Source: Deltaproteobacteria bacterium (GTDB taxonomy: Bacteria; Myxococcota_A; UBA9160; SMWR01). From it: a DNA stretch of 32,634 bases. Shown piece by piece: positions 23,898-31,677 of the stretch. The translations under genes were made by a program, and so were the position numbers. Positions within the stretch are counted from its first letter, which is position 1, and the number at the start of each line of letters is the position of its first letter. The notes under the pieces are model-generated. The model worked only from the letters and a program-made list of their open reading frames with translations, had not been told where the DNA came from and ran no database searches. The stretch spans positions 1-32,634 of the forward strand of contig JAFDAW010000015.1 in the NCBI GenBank assembly GCA_019313605.1, read 5' to 3'.

Positions 23898-26084
23898 ATG
23901 GCAAATTATTGGTTCAAACCTGAGACGGTCACGATGGAACTCGGTGGCCGGACCCTGACGATCGAGACGGGACGTCTCGCCAAGCAAGCTGCTGGCGCGT
24001 GCCTGGTCACCTACGGCGAAACCGTCGTGTTGGTCACCGTGGTGCACGGCAAGCCCCGCCAGGGCATTGACTTCTTTCCGCTGACGGTCGACTTCGTCGA
24101 GAAGACTTCCGCGGCGGGCAAGATTCCCGGTGGCTTCTTCAAGCGCGAGGCGCGTTTGTCGGACCGCGAGGTGTTGGTCTGTCGATTCATCGACCGGGCC
24201 ATTCGACCGCTCTTCGCCGACGGTTACAACGACGACACGATGGTCATGGCGACCGTTTTGTCGGCGGACGGTCAGAACGCGCCGGACATCGCCGCATTCA
24301 TCGGCGCGTCGGCTGCTCTGACCATTTCGGAAATTCCCTTCCTCGGGCCGATCGCCGCGGTTCGCGTCGGTCGAGTCGATGGAGAGTTCGTCACCAACCC
24401 GACGACTGAGCAGATCGTAGAGTCCGACATGGATTTCGTGGTCGGCGGTAGTCGCGATGCGCTCGTGATGGTCGAAGGCGGCGCCGACGCGGCCAATGAG
24501 GATGATGTCCTCGGGGCACTGCAGTACGCCCACCGCGAAGTGATCCGGGTGATCGAAATTCAAAACGAGCTGCAACGCGTGATCGGCAAGCCGAAGATCG
24601 AGTCGCCGGCGGCGCGGGATCGCAGTGCGCTCGAGCAGGAGATCCGGACCAAGGTGGGCTCCCGCCTCGAAGCGGCCACGCAGATCAAGGACAAGAAGGA
24701 GCGCACCGACGCGATCAAGGAAGTCGAAAGAGAGGTTCGCGACGGCTACGCGAGCGCGTTTAGAAGCGAGAAGGTCGCCTTCGATAGCCTCGAGGCGGTC
24801 GATACGCGGCGCGATGCAGAGCGCCAACTCGGAGGTGACGTCAAGGAGATCCTTCACGATCTCCGAGCCGAGGCCGTCCGCAATCGAGTTCTCGAAACCG
24901 GAGAGCGAATCGACGGGCGGGGGACTTCGGATATCCGCCAGATCGCCTGTGAGCTGCGGGTCGTGCCGCGTCCGCACGGCGTGGCGCTGTTCACGCGCGG
25001 CGAGACCCAGGCGCTCGTGACCACGACTCTCGGTGGCCGTTTCGACGCACAGACGATCGATTCGCTCACCGAGCGCTATACGAAGCCCTTCTATCTCCAC
25101 TACAACTTTCCCGGCTACTCGACCGGCGAACCGCGCCCCAATCGGGGACCGGGCCGTCGAGAGGTGGGGCACGGCAATCTCGCGGAGCGCGCCATCAAAT
25201 CCGTTTTGCCGAGTGCGGAGGATTTCCCCTACACGATTCGGATCGTGTCGGAGACCCTCGAGTCGAACGGCTCTTCGTCGATGGCCGCGATCTGTGGCGG
25301 TACGCTTTCGTTGATGGATGCCGGCGTTCCGATCAAGGCACCCGTCGCGGGAATCGCGATGGGGCTGATCACGGACGGCAGTCGGGTGGCGATCCTTTCG
25401 GACATCCTCGGAGACGAGGATCACCTCGGCGACATGGACTTCAAGGTCGCGGGTACCGCCGAGGGGATCACGGCTCTGCAAATGGACATCAAGATCGAGA
25501 GCGTCGATTGGGATGTGATGAAGCGCGCGCTCGCGCAGGCGCGCGAGGGTCGTTTGCACATTCTCGATTGCATGGAGCAAGAGACTGCGGCCGAGCTTCC
25601 CTCCTTTGTTTCTCGCGACGAGCTCTCGCGCTACGCGCCGAGAGTCAGCACGATCACGGTCAAGCCCGACCGGATTCGCGACATCATCGGGCCAGGCGGC
25701 AAGGTGATCCGCGCCATCCAGGAGACCACGGGTACGAAGGTCGACATCGACGACAACGGTGTCGTGACGATCTTCTCGCCGGATGCGGATGCGCTCGAAC
25801 AAGCGCGTTCGATGGTCGAGGAGCTGACCCAGGAGGCGGAGCTCGATCGGGTCTATCTGGGCAAGGTCAAGCGCATCACGGATTTCGGTGCCTTCGTCGA
25901 GATCTTCCCCGGAACCGATGGCCTGATTCACATCAGCCACCTCGCTGATGGTCGGGTTGATAAGGTCACCGACGTGCTGGCCGAGGGCGACGAAGTCCTC
26001 GCGAAGTGCATCGACATCGATCCCACCGGACGGATTCGCCTTTCGCGCAAGGAGGCGTTGGCGGACGCGGCGGCAGAAGAGTAG
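23898..26084 (+). CDS. pnp: Polyribonucleotide nucleotidyltransferase (PNPase), 728 aa
   Basis: 3'-to-5' phosphorolytic exoribonuclease that degrades mRNA and trims small RNAs, a trimer in the cytoplasm. The first RNase PH-like domain carries GGFFKREARLSDREVL and RFIDRAIRPLF, an alpha-helical linker follows, and the second, catalytic RNase PH domain holds the FTRGETQAL segment, NFPGYSTGE and the metal-binding LGDMDFKVAGT. The C-terminus has a KH domain (IRDIIGPGGKVIRAIQ) and an S1 domain (GKVKRITDFGAFVEIFPG). Length is normal. The leader is strongly structured. The M16 peptidase gene that often follows pnp in related bacteria is missing; dut starts 10 nt after the stop. Confidence 0.97.
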   Translation: MANYWFKPETVTMELGGRTLTIETGRLAKQAAGACLVTYGETVVLVTVVHGKPRQGIDFFPLTVDFVEKTSAAGKIPGGFFKREARLSDREVLVCRFIDRAIRPLFADGYNDDTMVMATVLSADGQNAPDIAAFIGASAALTISEIPFLGPIAAVRVGRVDGEFVTNPTTEQIVESDMDFVVGGSRDALVMVEGGADAANEDDVLGALQYAHREVIRVIEIQNELQRVIGKPKIESPAARDRSALEQEIRTKVGSRLEAATQIKDKKERTDAIKEVEREVRDGYASAFRSEKVAFDSLEAVDTRRDAERQLGGDVKEILHDLRAEAVRNRVLETGERIDGRGTSDIRQIACELRVVPRPHGVALFTRGETQALVTTTLGGRFDAQTIDSLTERYTKPFYLHYNFPGYSTGEPRPNRGPGRREVGHGNLAERAIKSVLPSAEDFPYTIRIVSETLESNGSSSMAAICGGTLSLMDAGVPIKAPVAGIAMGLITDGSRVAILSDILGDEDHLGDMDFKVAGTAEGITALQMDIKIESVDWDVMKRALAQAREGRLHILDCMEQETAAELPSFVSRDELSRYAPRVSTITVKPDRIRDIIGPGGKVIRAIQETTGTKVDIDDNGVVTIFSPDADALEQARSMVEELTQEAELDRVYLGKVKRITDFGAFVEIFPGTDGLIHISHLADGRVDKVTDVLAEGDEVLAKCIDIDPTGRIRLSRKEALADAAAEE

Positions 26085-26093
26085 GAGGCGCCA

Positions 26094-26576
26094 ATGGGCG
26101 CCGGTTCTACCCCGGTTCGAATCGAGATCGCGAGGTTGCCCGCCGCCGAGGGACTCCCCTTGCCGGCGCGCGCGACCTCGGGTTCCGCGGGATACGATCT
26201 GTGTGCGGCCATCCAACAGGATCTGGTGTTGGCGCCCGGCGACCGTGCGCTGATCCCGACCGGCTACCAGATCGCGATCCCACCGGGTTACGAGGGGCAG
26301 ATCCGGCCGCGCAGCGGCCTGGCGCTCTCGCACGGCATCCTGCTGCCGAACGCCCCGGGTACCATCGACTCGGACTATCGCGGTGAATTGCGGGTAATCT
26401 TGCTGAACGCGGGCGAGAAGTCCTACTCGGTGCGTCGGGGCGATCGGATCGCGCAGCTCGTGATCGCTCCCGTTACAGTGGCCGAATTTTCCGAGTGCGA
26501 CGAGCTCGAATCGACGGATCGCGGCGAGGGTGGCTTCGGTCATAGCGGCCGCGACGCGAACGGATCCGAATCGTGA
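26094..26576 (+). CDS. dut: Deoxyuridine 5'-triphosphate nucleotidohydrolase, 160 aa
   Basis: Hydrolyses dUTP to dUMP and pyrophosphate, keeping uracil out of DNA and supplying dTMP synthesis. All five motifs of the trimeric dUTPase family appear in order: SAGYDLCA, RPRSGLA, GTIDSDYRGE (with the substrate-binding Asp and Tyr), RIAQLV, and the flexible C-terminal arm RGEGGFGHSG. The ATG is preceded by a strong AGGAGG. The C-terminus extends about 7 residues past motif 5. The stop overlaps the cdsA GTG start (GTGA). Confidence 0.95.
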   Translation: MGAGSTPVRIEIARLPAAEGLPLPARATSGSAGYDLCAAIQQDLVLAPGDRALIPTGYQIAIPPGYEGQIRPRSGLALSHGILLPNAPGTIDSDYRGELRVILLNAGEKSYSVRRGDRIAQLVIAPVTVAEFSECDELESTDRGEGGFGHSGRDANGSES

Positions 26577-27544
26577 GCGACCCGACGCAATCCGCACAGC
26601 CGGTTCGCCCCCAGCCGGCCACGGAAACCGTGCGCAAAACACGCCAGTCCAACAGCGACCTGCCCGGTCGACTCGTGACAGCGGCCATCTTGGTTCCGAT
26701 CGCCTGCTTCGTGGTGATCGAGGGCGGTCTGTGGCTGTTGGGTGCGATCACGGTGCTGGTTCTCCTCGGCCAGCGCGAGTTCTACAGATTGATCGAGGGC
26801 AAAGGCGCGCATCCGCAGTTCGGCTTTGGCCTGTCGGCTGGAGCGGCTCTCTGTCTCGTCCAGCACCTGGGGACCGACTACCAGGCGAATCTGCTGATGA
26901 CCGCCACGCTCCTGGTCGTCCTGGTTGCGCAGCTCGGCAAGGCGGCGATTACGGAGGCGCTGGCGAGCGTTTCGGGCACGTTCTTCGGTGTGTTCTATGT
27001 CGGCTGGCTGTTGAGCCACGCGATTTCGCTGCGCGACTTCTATGGGGCCACCAGCTCTCGCTACGGCGAAGCGACGGCAGCGTCGGTCGGGATTTCGCCC
27101 GATTGCGGCATCTTCTTGATGTTCTTCACGCTGTTCGTCGTGGTCTGGTGCGACGCCGGCGCGTATTTCGGTGGTCGCGCCTACGGACGGCGCAAATTGG
27201 CGCCGGCGGTCAGTCCGGGCAAGAGCATCGAGGGTGCGGTCGTCGGAGTGATCGGTGGGTTGCTGGGTGCGATCGTCTGCAAGGCTGGCTTCGATCTGCT
27301 CTGGCCCGACCTGTCTGCTTCGCTCTCCTGGTACGCGGTGGGCGTGCTAGCTTTGTTGTTGTCCGCGGCGGGGATCGTCGGGGATCTGATCGAGTCACTC
27401 CTCAAGCGCGATGCCGAAGTCAAAGACGCCGGGCATCTACTGCCGGGTACCGGTGGCGTCTTGGATCGGATCGACTCGTTCCTGCTCGCAATCCCCGTGA
27501 TGTATTACTCGATGCTCTTCTACACTTTCTTGAAGGTGAGTTAA
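26573..27544 (+). CDS. cdsA: Phosphatidate cytidylyltransferase CdsA, 323 aa
   Basis: Integral inner-membrane enzyme making CDP-diacylglycerol from phosphatidate and CTP, the branch point of phospholipid synthesis. After a polar N-terminus of about 40 residues come several hydrophobic segments (for example VTAAILVPIACFVVIEG, LLMTATLLVVLVAQL, GIFLMFFTLFVVVW), the CDAGAYFGGRAYGRRKLAP loop and the C-terminal signature SLLKRDAEVKDAGHLLPG-TGGVLDRIDS. The signature normally has His before the two glycines, and here it is Thr. The gene is more often found next to uppS and dxr; here it is coupled to dut by a 4-nt overlap and lies 3 nt before purB. Confidence 0.93.
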   Translation: MSDPTQSAQPVRPQPATETVRKTRQSNSDLPGRLVTAAILVPIACFVVIEGGLWLLGAITVLVLLGQREFYRLIEGKGAHPQFGFGLSAGAALCLVQHLGTDYQANLLMTATLLVVLVAQLGKAAITEALASVSGTFFGVFYVGWLLSHAISLRDFYGATSSRYGEATAASVGISPDCGIFLMFFTLFVVVWCDAGAYFGGRAYGRRKLAPAVSPGKSIEGAVVGVIGGLLGAIVCKAGFDLLWPDLSASLSWYAVGVLALLLSAAGIVGDLIESLLKRDAEVKDAGHLLPGTGGVLDRIDSFLLAIPVMYYSMLFYTFLKVS

Positions 27545-27547
27545 GCC

Positions 27548-28876
27548 GTGATCGAACGATATACCCGCCCTGAAATGAAAGAGATCTGGACCGACGAGGG
27601 CAAGTACCGCCGTTGGTTGCAGGTCGAGGTCGCAGTTTGTGAGGTCCAGGGCGAACGGGGCCTGATCCCGCGAGAAGCCGTCGAAGTCATCGCGAGCAAG
27701 GCGTCTTTCGACATCGCGCGAATCGATGAAATCGAACGTGAGGTGCGCCACGACGTGATCGCCTTCTTGACGGCCGTCGGCGAGAAGATCGGCCCCGAAT
27801 CGCGCTGGGTTCACTTCGGCATGACGTCGAGCGACGTGATCGATACCGGGATGGCGTTGCAGATTCGCGATGCGGGAAGCTTGCTGCTGGCCGGTGTCGA
27901 CCGGTTCTGCGAGGTCCTGCGCGCCCGCGCGCAAGAGTTCCGTCACACGCCCTGCGTGGGTCGAACCCACGGCATTCACGCGGAACCCATGACCTTCGGA
28001 CTCAAGCTCCTGGTCTTCTACTCGGAGATGTGCCGCAACCGCGCGCGTTTGAAGACCGCTCTCGCCGAAGCGTCCGTTGGCAAGATTTCGGGAGCCGTCG
28101 GTACCTTCGCCCATCTGCCCCCCGACCTCGAAGAGGATGTCTGTGCGCGACTCGGGATCGGTTTCGAGCCGGCGGCGACCCAGATCGTTCAGCGCGATCG
28201 GCACGCGGCGTTGATCTGTGTGTTGGCGCTGATCGCCGGCAGTCTGGAAAAGATTTCGGTCGAATTCAGACACCTCGCCCGCACGGAAGTTCGCGAGGTC
28301 GAGGAGGAGTTTGGCGCCAAGCAGAAGGGTTCTTCTGCGATGCCCCACAAGCGAAATCCCTGGCGATTCGAAAACGTCACGGGTCTTGCCCGCGTCATGC
28401 GCGGCTACGCGGCGGCCGCACTTGAAAACTGCGCGCTCTGGCACGAGCGCGACATCAGCAACTCATCTGTCGAGCGCATGATCTTTCCCGATTCGACCGC
28501 GACCCTCGATTTCATGTTGACCCGCCTCTCCGGCCTGGTGGAGACGCTCGTCGTCAACGAGGAGCAAATGCGCGCGAACCTCGATCTGACCCGAGGGCTC
28601 GCCTTCAGCGGGACGCTGCTGCTCGAACTCACCGAGAAGGGCCTGTCTCGCGAAGCCGCCTACGCGTTGGTACAGCGACACGCGATGGATACCTGGGACA
28701 AGGGCGGCGAATACCGCGATCGCATCCTTGGCGATCCGGCGATTACCGAAATGCTTTCCAAAGAGGAGATCGATCGCGCGTTCAGCCTCGAACAATCGCT
28801 GCGGCACATCGATGCGATCTTCGATCGGACACTCGCATGCTGTGACGAGCTGTCTTCCGGGGGGTCCGATTCGTGA
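27548..28876 (+). CDS. purB: Adenylosuccinate lyase PurB, 442 aa
   Basis: Catalyses two fumarate eliminations in purine synthesis: SAICAR to AICAR and adenylosuccinate to AMP. The fumarase/aspartase-superfamily signatures are visible: HFGMTSSDVIDT, RTHGIHAEP with catalytic His141, and the flexible loop GSSAMPHKRNP with catalytic Ser263. Length and N-terminus (MIERYTRPEM) are typical of the shorter bacterial form. The GTG start follows AGGTGAG at the end of cdsA. Its stop overlaps the purS start by 4 nt. Confidence 0.96.
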   Translation: MIERYTRPEMKEIWTDEGKYRRWLQVEVAVCEVQGERGLIPREAVEVIASKASFDIARIDEIEREVRHDVIAFLTAVGEKIGPESRWVHFGMTSSDVIDTGMALQIRDAGSLLLAGVDRFCEVLRARAQEFRHTPCVGRTHGIHAEPMTFGLKLLVFYSEMCRNRARLKTALAEASVGKISGAVGTFAHLPPDLEEDVCARLGIGFEPAATQIVQRDRHAALICVLALIAGSLEKISVEFRHLARTEVREVEEEFGAKQKGSSAMPHKRNPWRFENVTGLARVMRGYAAAALENCALWHERDISNSSVERMIFPDSTATLDFMLTRLSGLVETLVVNEEQMRANLDLTRGLAFSGTLLLELTEKGLSREAAYALVQRHAMDTWDKGGEYRDRILGDPAITEMLSKEEIDRAFSLEQSLRHIDAIFDRTLACCDELSSGGSDS

Positions 28877-29121
28877 AGGCACTCGTTCACGTCACACTGA
28901 AACCCGATGTGCTCGATCCCCAGGGCAAGGCGATCCAGAAGGCGAGCGTCTCGCTCGGCTACGAGGCAATCCAGAGCGTGCGCCAGGGAAAGCTCTTCGA
29001 GGTGGAACTCGACGCACCCGATGCGGCGGCCGCGCAGGCGTTGCTTGCCGAACTCTGCAAGAAACTCCTCGCCAATCCCGTGATCGAAGATTTCGAGATC
29101 GTCAGCGTCGAAGAACGCTAA
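28873..29121 (+). CDS. purS: Phosphoribosylformylglycinamidine synthase subunit PurS, 82 aa
   Basis: Small subunit of the three-part FGAM synthase (PurS, PurQ and small PurL), which turns FGAR into FGAM; PurS holds the complex together. The pattern ALVHVTLKPDVLDPQGKAIQKAS, LGYEAIQSVRQGKLFEVEL and the closing NPVIEDFEIVSVEE fit the family over the full length. In many genomes purQ and purL follow directly; here the next gene is on the opposite strand, so the partners must lie elsewhere. The GTG start overlaps purB, and the stop codon interlocks with that of the convergent gene. Confidence 0.93.
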   Translation: MKALVHVTLKPDVLDPQGKAIQKASVSLGYEAIQSVRQGKLFEVELDAPDAAAAQALLAELCKKLLANPVIEDFEIVSVEER

Positions 29122-29582
29122 CCGTCCTCGCTCTTTGCGGGTTCTTTCTCGGCGGCTCGCACGGTTCCCCGTTGCATGAAATCGCGGACGAATTCACGCG
29201 CGATGATGACCCAGAGAAAGAACGGCGCGGCATCCAGCATCAGCCGAACCATTTGAGGCAATATCTGCGTCCGGGGATTCGCGGTTAGATTGACCGCGAT
29301 GTGCATCGCGAAGAGAATCACCAGGCCGATTGCGGTCCCGCCGAGGCGACGTCGCGTGCTCAAATTAGGGGTCAGTACCATCAGGGTCAAGAACGGGATC
29401 AAGTTGATGTATCGGATTCGCGACGTGGCCTCGACACCTTCGAGACCAAGCCATCCGTAGACCGCTTCGGCGACCGGGCTGTAGAGCGCGTGGTAATATC
29501 TAAAGCCCCCGACATGCCAGAGCCAGATAAAAGGCGCCGTCAGGCAGACGAATTTAACCAGAAATAGAATTGCCGGTTTCAT
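29118..29582 (-). CDS. Exosortase H-associated membrane protein, 154 aa
   Basis: Hydrophobic protein downstream of xrtH on the same strand, overlapping it by 29 nt in another frame. It has an N-terminal membrane segment (AILFLVKFVCLTAPFIWLW), a conserved-looking extracytoplasmic stretch (FRYYHALYSPVAEAVYGWLG), then membrane segments around NLIPFLTLMVL, TAIGLVILFAMHIAV and LDAAPFFLWVIIA, and a charged C-terminal tail. Companion membrane proteins of this kind are known next to exosortase H and are presumed to act in the same sorting process, although their activity is undefined. The ATG at 29582 is preferred; a GTG one codon upstream is possible. The name rests mainly on position and membrane layout. 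Confidence 0.7.
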   Translation of the reverse strand: MKPAILFLVKFVCLTAPFIWLWHVGGFRYYHALYSPVAEAVYGWLGLEGVEATSRIRYINLIPFLTLMVLTPNLSTRRRLGGTAIGLVILFAMHIAVNLTANPRTQILPQMVRLMLDAAPFFLWVIIAREFVRDFMQRGTVRAAEKEPAKSEDG

Positions 29583-30102
29583 CACGCACGACCAGATAGA
29601 CCCAGAGCATCCAAACCGATGCGATCATCAAGATCAGTGTGCCCTGCCAGAAATAGAGGTGGAAGAATTCGAAGCTCGAATTGGCGTAGCGGCCCACGAC
29701 GAGGAGGCAGAGGATCCGCAGGACGTTGAACGCGTAGATGGCCGGGATCCCGAAAAGCAGCCCCAATCCCTTCTTGCGCCAGCTGGTGGGAAAGGCGAGG
29801 ACGCAGGCCGCGTAGATCGCGATTTCGAAGAGCCCTGTGCATTCTCCGATGATCCGAACGCCAAACGTCCCCAGATGCACCACTGTACCCGCCAGCGACG
29901 CCTGATCGGTGAATAGAGCGAGAAATGCGTATTCGATCGCAGCCGTCGCCTTGACCATGAACCGCATGACCCCCGGGAAGGTCTTGGTGGCCATCGGCAG
30001 AAGGATCCCGACAGCCGCCAGATAGAGGGCGAAGAGGATGAGAAAACGCCACGTCGGGTCCGCGAAGGAGCGCCGCGTCCAGGCCAGGAATCCGGTCACC
30101 AC
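29554..30102 (-). CDS. xrtH: Exosortase H (IPTLxxWG-CTERM-type), 182 aa
   Basis: Membrane transpeptidase-like enzyme thought to cleave a C-terminal sorting signal (PEP-CTERM-like; for the H type, IPTLxxWG) from exported proteins. The exosortase triad is present: Cys88 in IGECTGLFEIAIYAACVLAFP (the cysteine followed by a membrane helix), Arg129 in FNVLRIL and His148 in FEFFHLYFWQ. Four or five hydrophobic segments cover most of the protein, and the small size fits the compact H type. The GTG at 30102 is the only early in-frame start along with the next codon; the GGAGGGGG upstream lies rather far (about 18 nt). No substrate with the matching C-terminal signal is encoded in the window. Confidence 0.85.
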   Translation of the reverse strand: MVTGFLAWTRRSFADPTWRFLILFALYLAAVGILLPMATKTFPGVMRFMVKATAAIEYAFLALFTDQASLAGTVVHLGTFGVRIIGECTGLFEIAIYAACVLAFPTSWRKKGLGLLFGIPAIYAFNVLRILCLLVVGRYANSSFEFFHLYFWQGTLILMIASVWMLWVYLVVRDETGNSISG

Positions 30103-30124
30103 GGGCCCATCATAACATTACCCC

Positions 30125-30152
30125 CTCCGGCTGGTCTTTAATTTGGCCGGAG
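30125..30152. promoter_or_regulatory. Hairpin/palindrome covering both divergent ribosome-binding sites
   Basis: CTCCGGC (30125-30131) and GCCGGAG (30146-30152) form a perfect 7-bp stem with an AT-rich loop containing TTTAAT, between the divergent xrtH and DUF3127 genes. The right arm contains the GGAG that serves the DUF3127 start at 30161. On the other strand the left arm holds the GGAG ahead of xrtH. It could be an operator on DNA or an RNA hairpin that masks translation starts. Confidence 0.3.
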
Positions 30153-30160
30153 CCCTCATT

Positions 30161-30535
30161 ATGCTCTCGCCCATGGGAATCGAAATCAGCGGCAAGCTCC
30201 ACGTGATCAATGAGGCGCAGCAGGTGACCGAGCGGTTTCGAAAGCGCGAGTTCGTGCTCGAGCTTTCGGAGAACTCCCGTTACCCGCAGTTCGTGCAATT
30301 TCAGCTGAGTGGCGATCGCTGCGAGCGCATCGACGACTTCGCGGTCGGGGACGAAGTGCAGGTGGAGTTCAGCCTGCGAGGGCGGGAATGGAAGAGCCCG
30401 AAAGGCGAGGTGAAATACTTCAACAGTCTCGATGTGTGGAACATCGAGCGCACGAGCGGTGCCACATCGCGGAGCGATGATCCGCCGCTTCCCCAGGGTC
30501 CACCGCCTGGTATGGACGACGAGATCGCGTTCTAG
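30161..30535 (+). CDS. DUF3127 domain protein with SSB-like acidic C-terminal tip, 124 aa
   Basis: Small protein matching the DUF3127 pattern: EISGKLHVINEAQQVTERFRKREFVLEL, the YPQFVQFQLSGDRC strand, FAVGDEVQVEFSLRGREW and a closing YFNSLDVWNIE. The strand order suggests an OB-fold. After a Pro/Gly/Ser-rich linker it ends in GMDDEIAF, which resembles the DDDIPF tip through which single-stranded DNA-binding protein (SSB) recruits repair enzymes. The ATG at 30161 was chosen because GGAG lies 8 nt upstream; ATG 30173 is also possible. It is divergent from xrtH. No function is established for the family; a nucleic-acid-binding role is inferred. Confidence 0.8.
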   Translation: MLSPMGIEISGKLHVINEAQQVTERFRKREFVLELSENSRYPQFVQFQLSGDRCERIDDFAVGDEVQVEFSLRGREWKSPKGEVKYFNSLDVWNIERTSGATSRSDDPPLPQGPPPGMDDEIAF

Positions 30536-30687
30536 CATTGACTTGGCATTCGCTGGGTCCACCCTGTCGAGGCTCCGGTTGGCGACGACGGACTTCGAAG
30601 GCAGCGGCCCCTGGGCTCAGAGACGCCCGTGCCGGCTCGCATTCCTGGATGGATCGAGCGGCCGTTGCACATCGATGAGGAGGAAAC

Positions 30688-31671
30688 ATGTCTGAAGGTT
30701 CTGTAGATCGCTCGGAAGAGCACGCGCAGTTGTGCGCTGAGCTCACGAGTGAAGTAGCGAGGGTTCTCGTGGGTCAGGAGGCGATGGTCTCTCGCCTGCT
30801 GGTCGGCCTGTTCACCGGTGGTCACGTCCTGCTCGAGGGTGTGCCGGGGCTCGCCAAGACACTGACGGTTCGCGCGCTCGCCCAGGCCATCGATACGGGT
30901 TTCTCCCGCATCCAATTCACCCCGGACATGCTTCCCGCAGACGTGATCGGGACAGAAGTCTTCAATCCGCGAGAGGCGACCTACAGCATCAAGAAGGGCC
31001 CCATCTTTTCGAACCTGATCCTCGCGGATGAAATCAATCGCGCGCCCTCCAAGGTTCAGGCCGCGCTCCTCGAAGCCATGCAGGAGCGTCAGGTCACGAT
31101 CGGAGATACCACGCTCTCGCTCGAAGAACCCTTTCTCGTGTTGGCGACCCAGAATCCGATCGAACAGGAGGGCACCTATCCGCTCCCGGAAGCGCAGATC
31201 GATCGTTTCATGTTGAAGGTGAAGGTCGGCTATCCGACCAAGGAAGAAGAGCGCAAGATCGTCGATCGGATGGCGAGCGGCCAGGGCGAGCCCGTCGCAA
31301 AGGCCGTCGCAACACCCGCCCAGATTCGCTCTGCGCGGCAGGCCGTAGACGCCGTATTCATCGACGACAAGGTCTGCAACTACATCATCGATCTGGTCCA
31401 CGCGACACGCGACCCCGCCGCGGCGGGTATCGCGGAACTCGACGGAATGATCGAGATGGGAGCGAGCCCGCGCGCGTCGATCTACCTCACCAAGGCCGCC
31501 AAGGCGAACGCCTTCTTGCAGGGGAGAACCTACGCGACGCCCCACGACGTGAAGAACATCGCTCCGGATGTACTTCGCCACCGCATCGTCTTGACCTACG
31601 AGGCCGAGGCCGAGGGCAAGGTTTCCGACGACATCGTCGATCGGATTCTCGTGGGCATCCTCGTTCCCTAG
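30688..31671 (+). CDS. MoxR-family AAA+ ATPase, 327 aa
   Basis: AAA+ ATPase of the MoxR family, chaperone-like proteins that work with von Willebrand (VWA) domain partners, often in metal-cofactor insertion, stress or cell-envelope tasks. Conserved elements are the VLVGQEAMVSRLL opening, Walker A GVPGLAKT (residues 51-58), the IQFTPDMLPADVIG segment, Walker B LILADEINRAP with Asp114/Glu115, LLEAMQERQVTIG, the sensor-1 ATQNPIEQEGTYPLPEAQIDRF region and a C-terminal lid with GASPRASIYLTKAAKA. The ATG follows a strong GAGGAGG. The DUF58 gene starts 6 nt after the stop, the classic moxR-DUF58 pair. The 152-nt gap before it shows no clear promoter. Confidence 0.94.
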   Translation: MSEGSVDRSEEHAQLCAELTSEVARVLVGQEAMVSRLLVGLFTGGHVLLEGVPGLAKTLTVRALAQAIDTGFSRIQFTPDMLPADVIGTEVFNPREATYSIKKGPIFSNLILADEINRAPSKVQAALLEAMQERQVTIGDTTLSLEEPFLVLATQNPIEQEGTYPLPEAQIDRFMLKVKVGYPTKEEERKIVDRMASGQGEPVAKAVATPAQIRSARQAVDAVFIDDKVCNYIIDLVHATRDPAAAGIAELDGMIEMGASPRASIYLTKAAKANAFLQGRTYATPHDVKNIAPDVLRHRIVLTYEAEAEGKVSDDIVDRILVGILVP

Positions 31672-31677
31672 CGAATC

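Noticed and set aside
23697..26642. 981-codon open frame on the minus strand opposite pnp-dut
   Set aside because: It lies exactly antisense to well-identified pnp and dut; long antisense frames are expected in GC-rich genes, and the translation resembles no family.
30538..30566. TTGACT / TTGGCA boxes upstream of moxR as a sigma-70 or sigma-54 promoter
   Set aside because: No matching -10 box at 16-18 nt and no GC at the -12 position for sigma-54.
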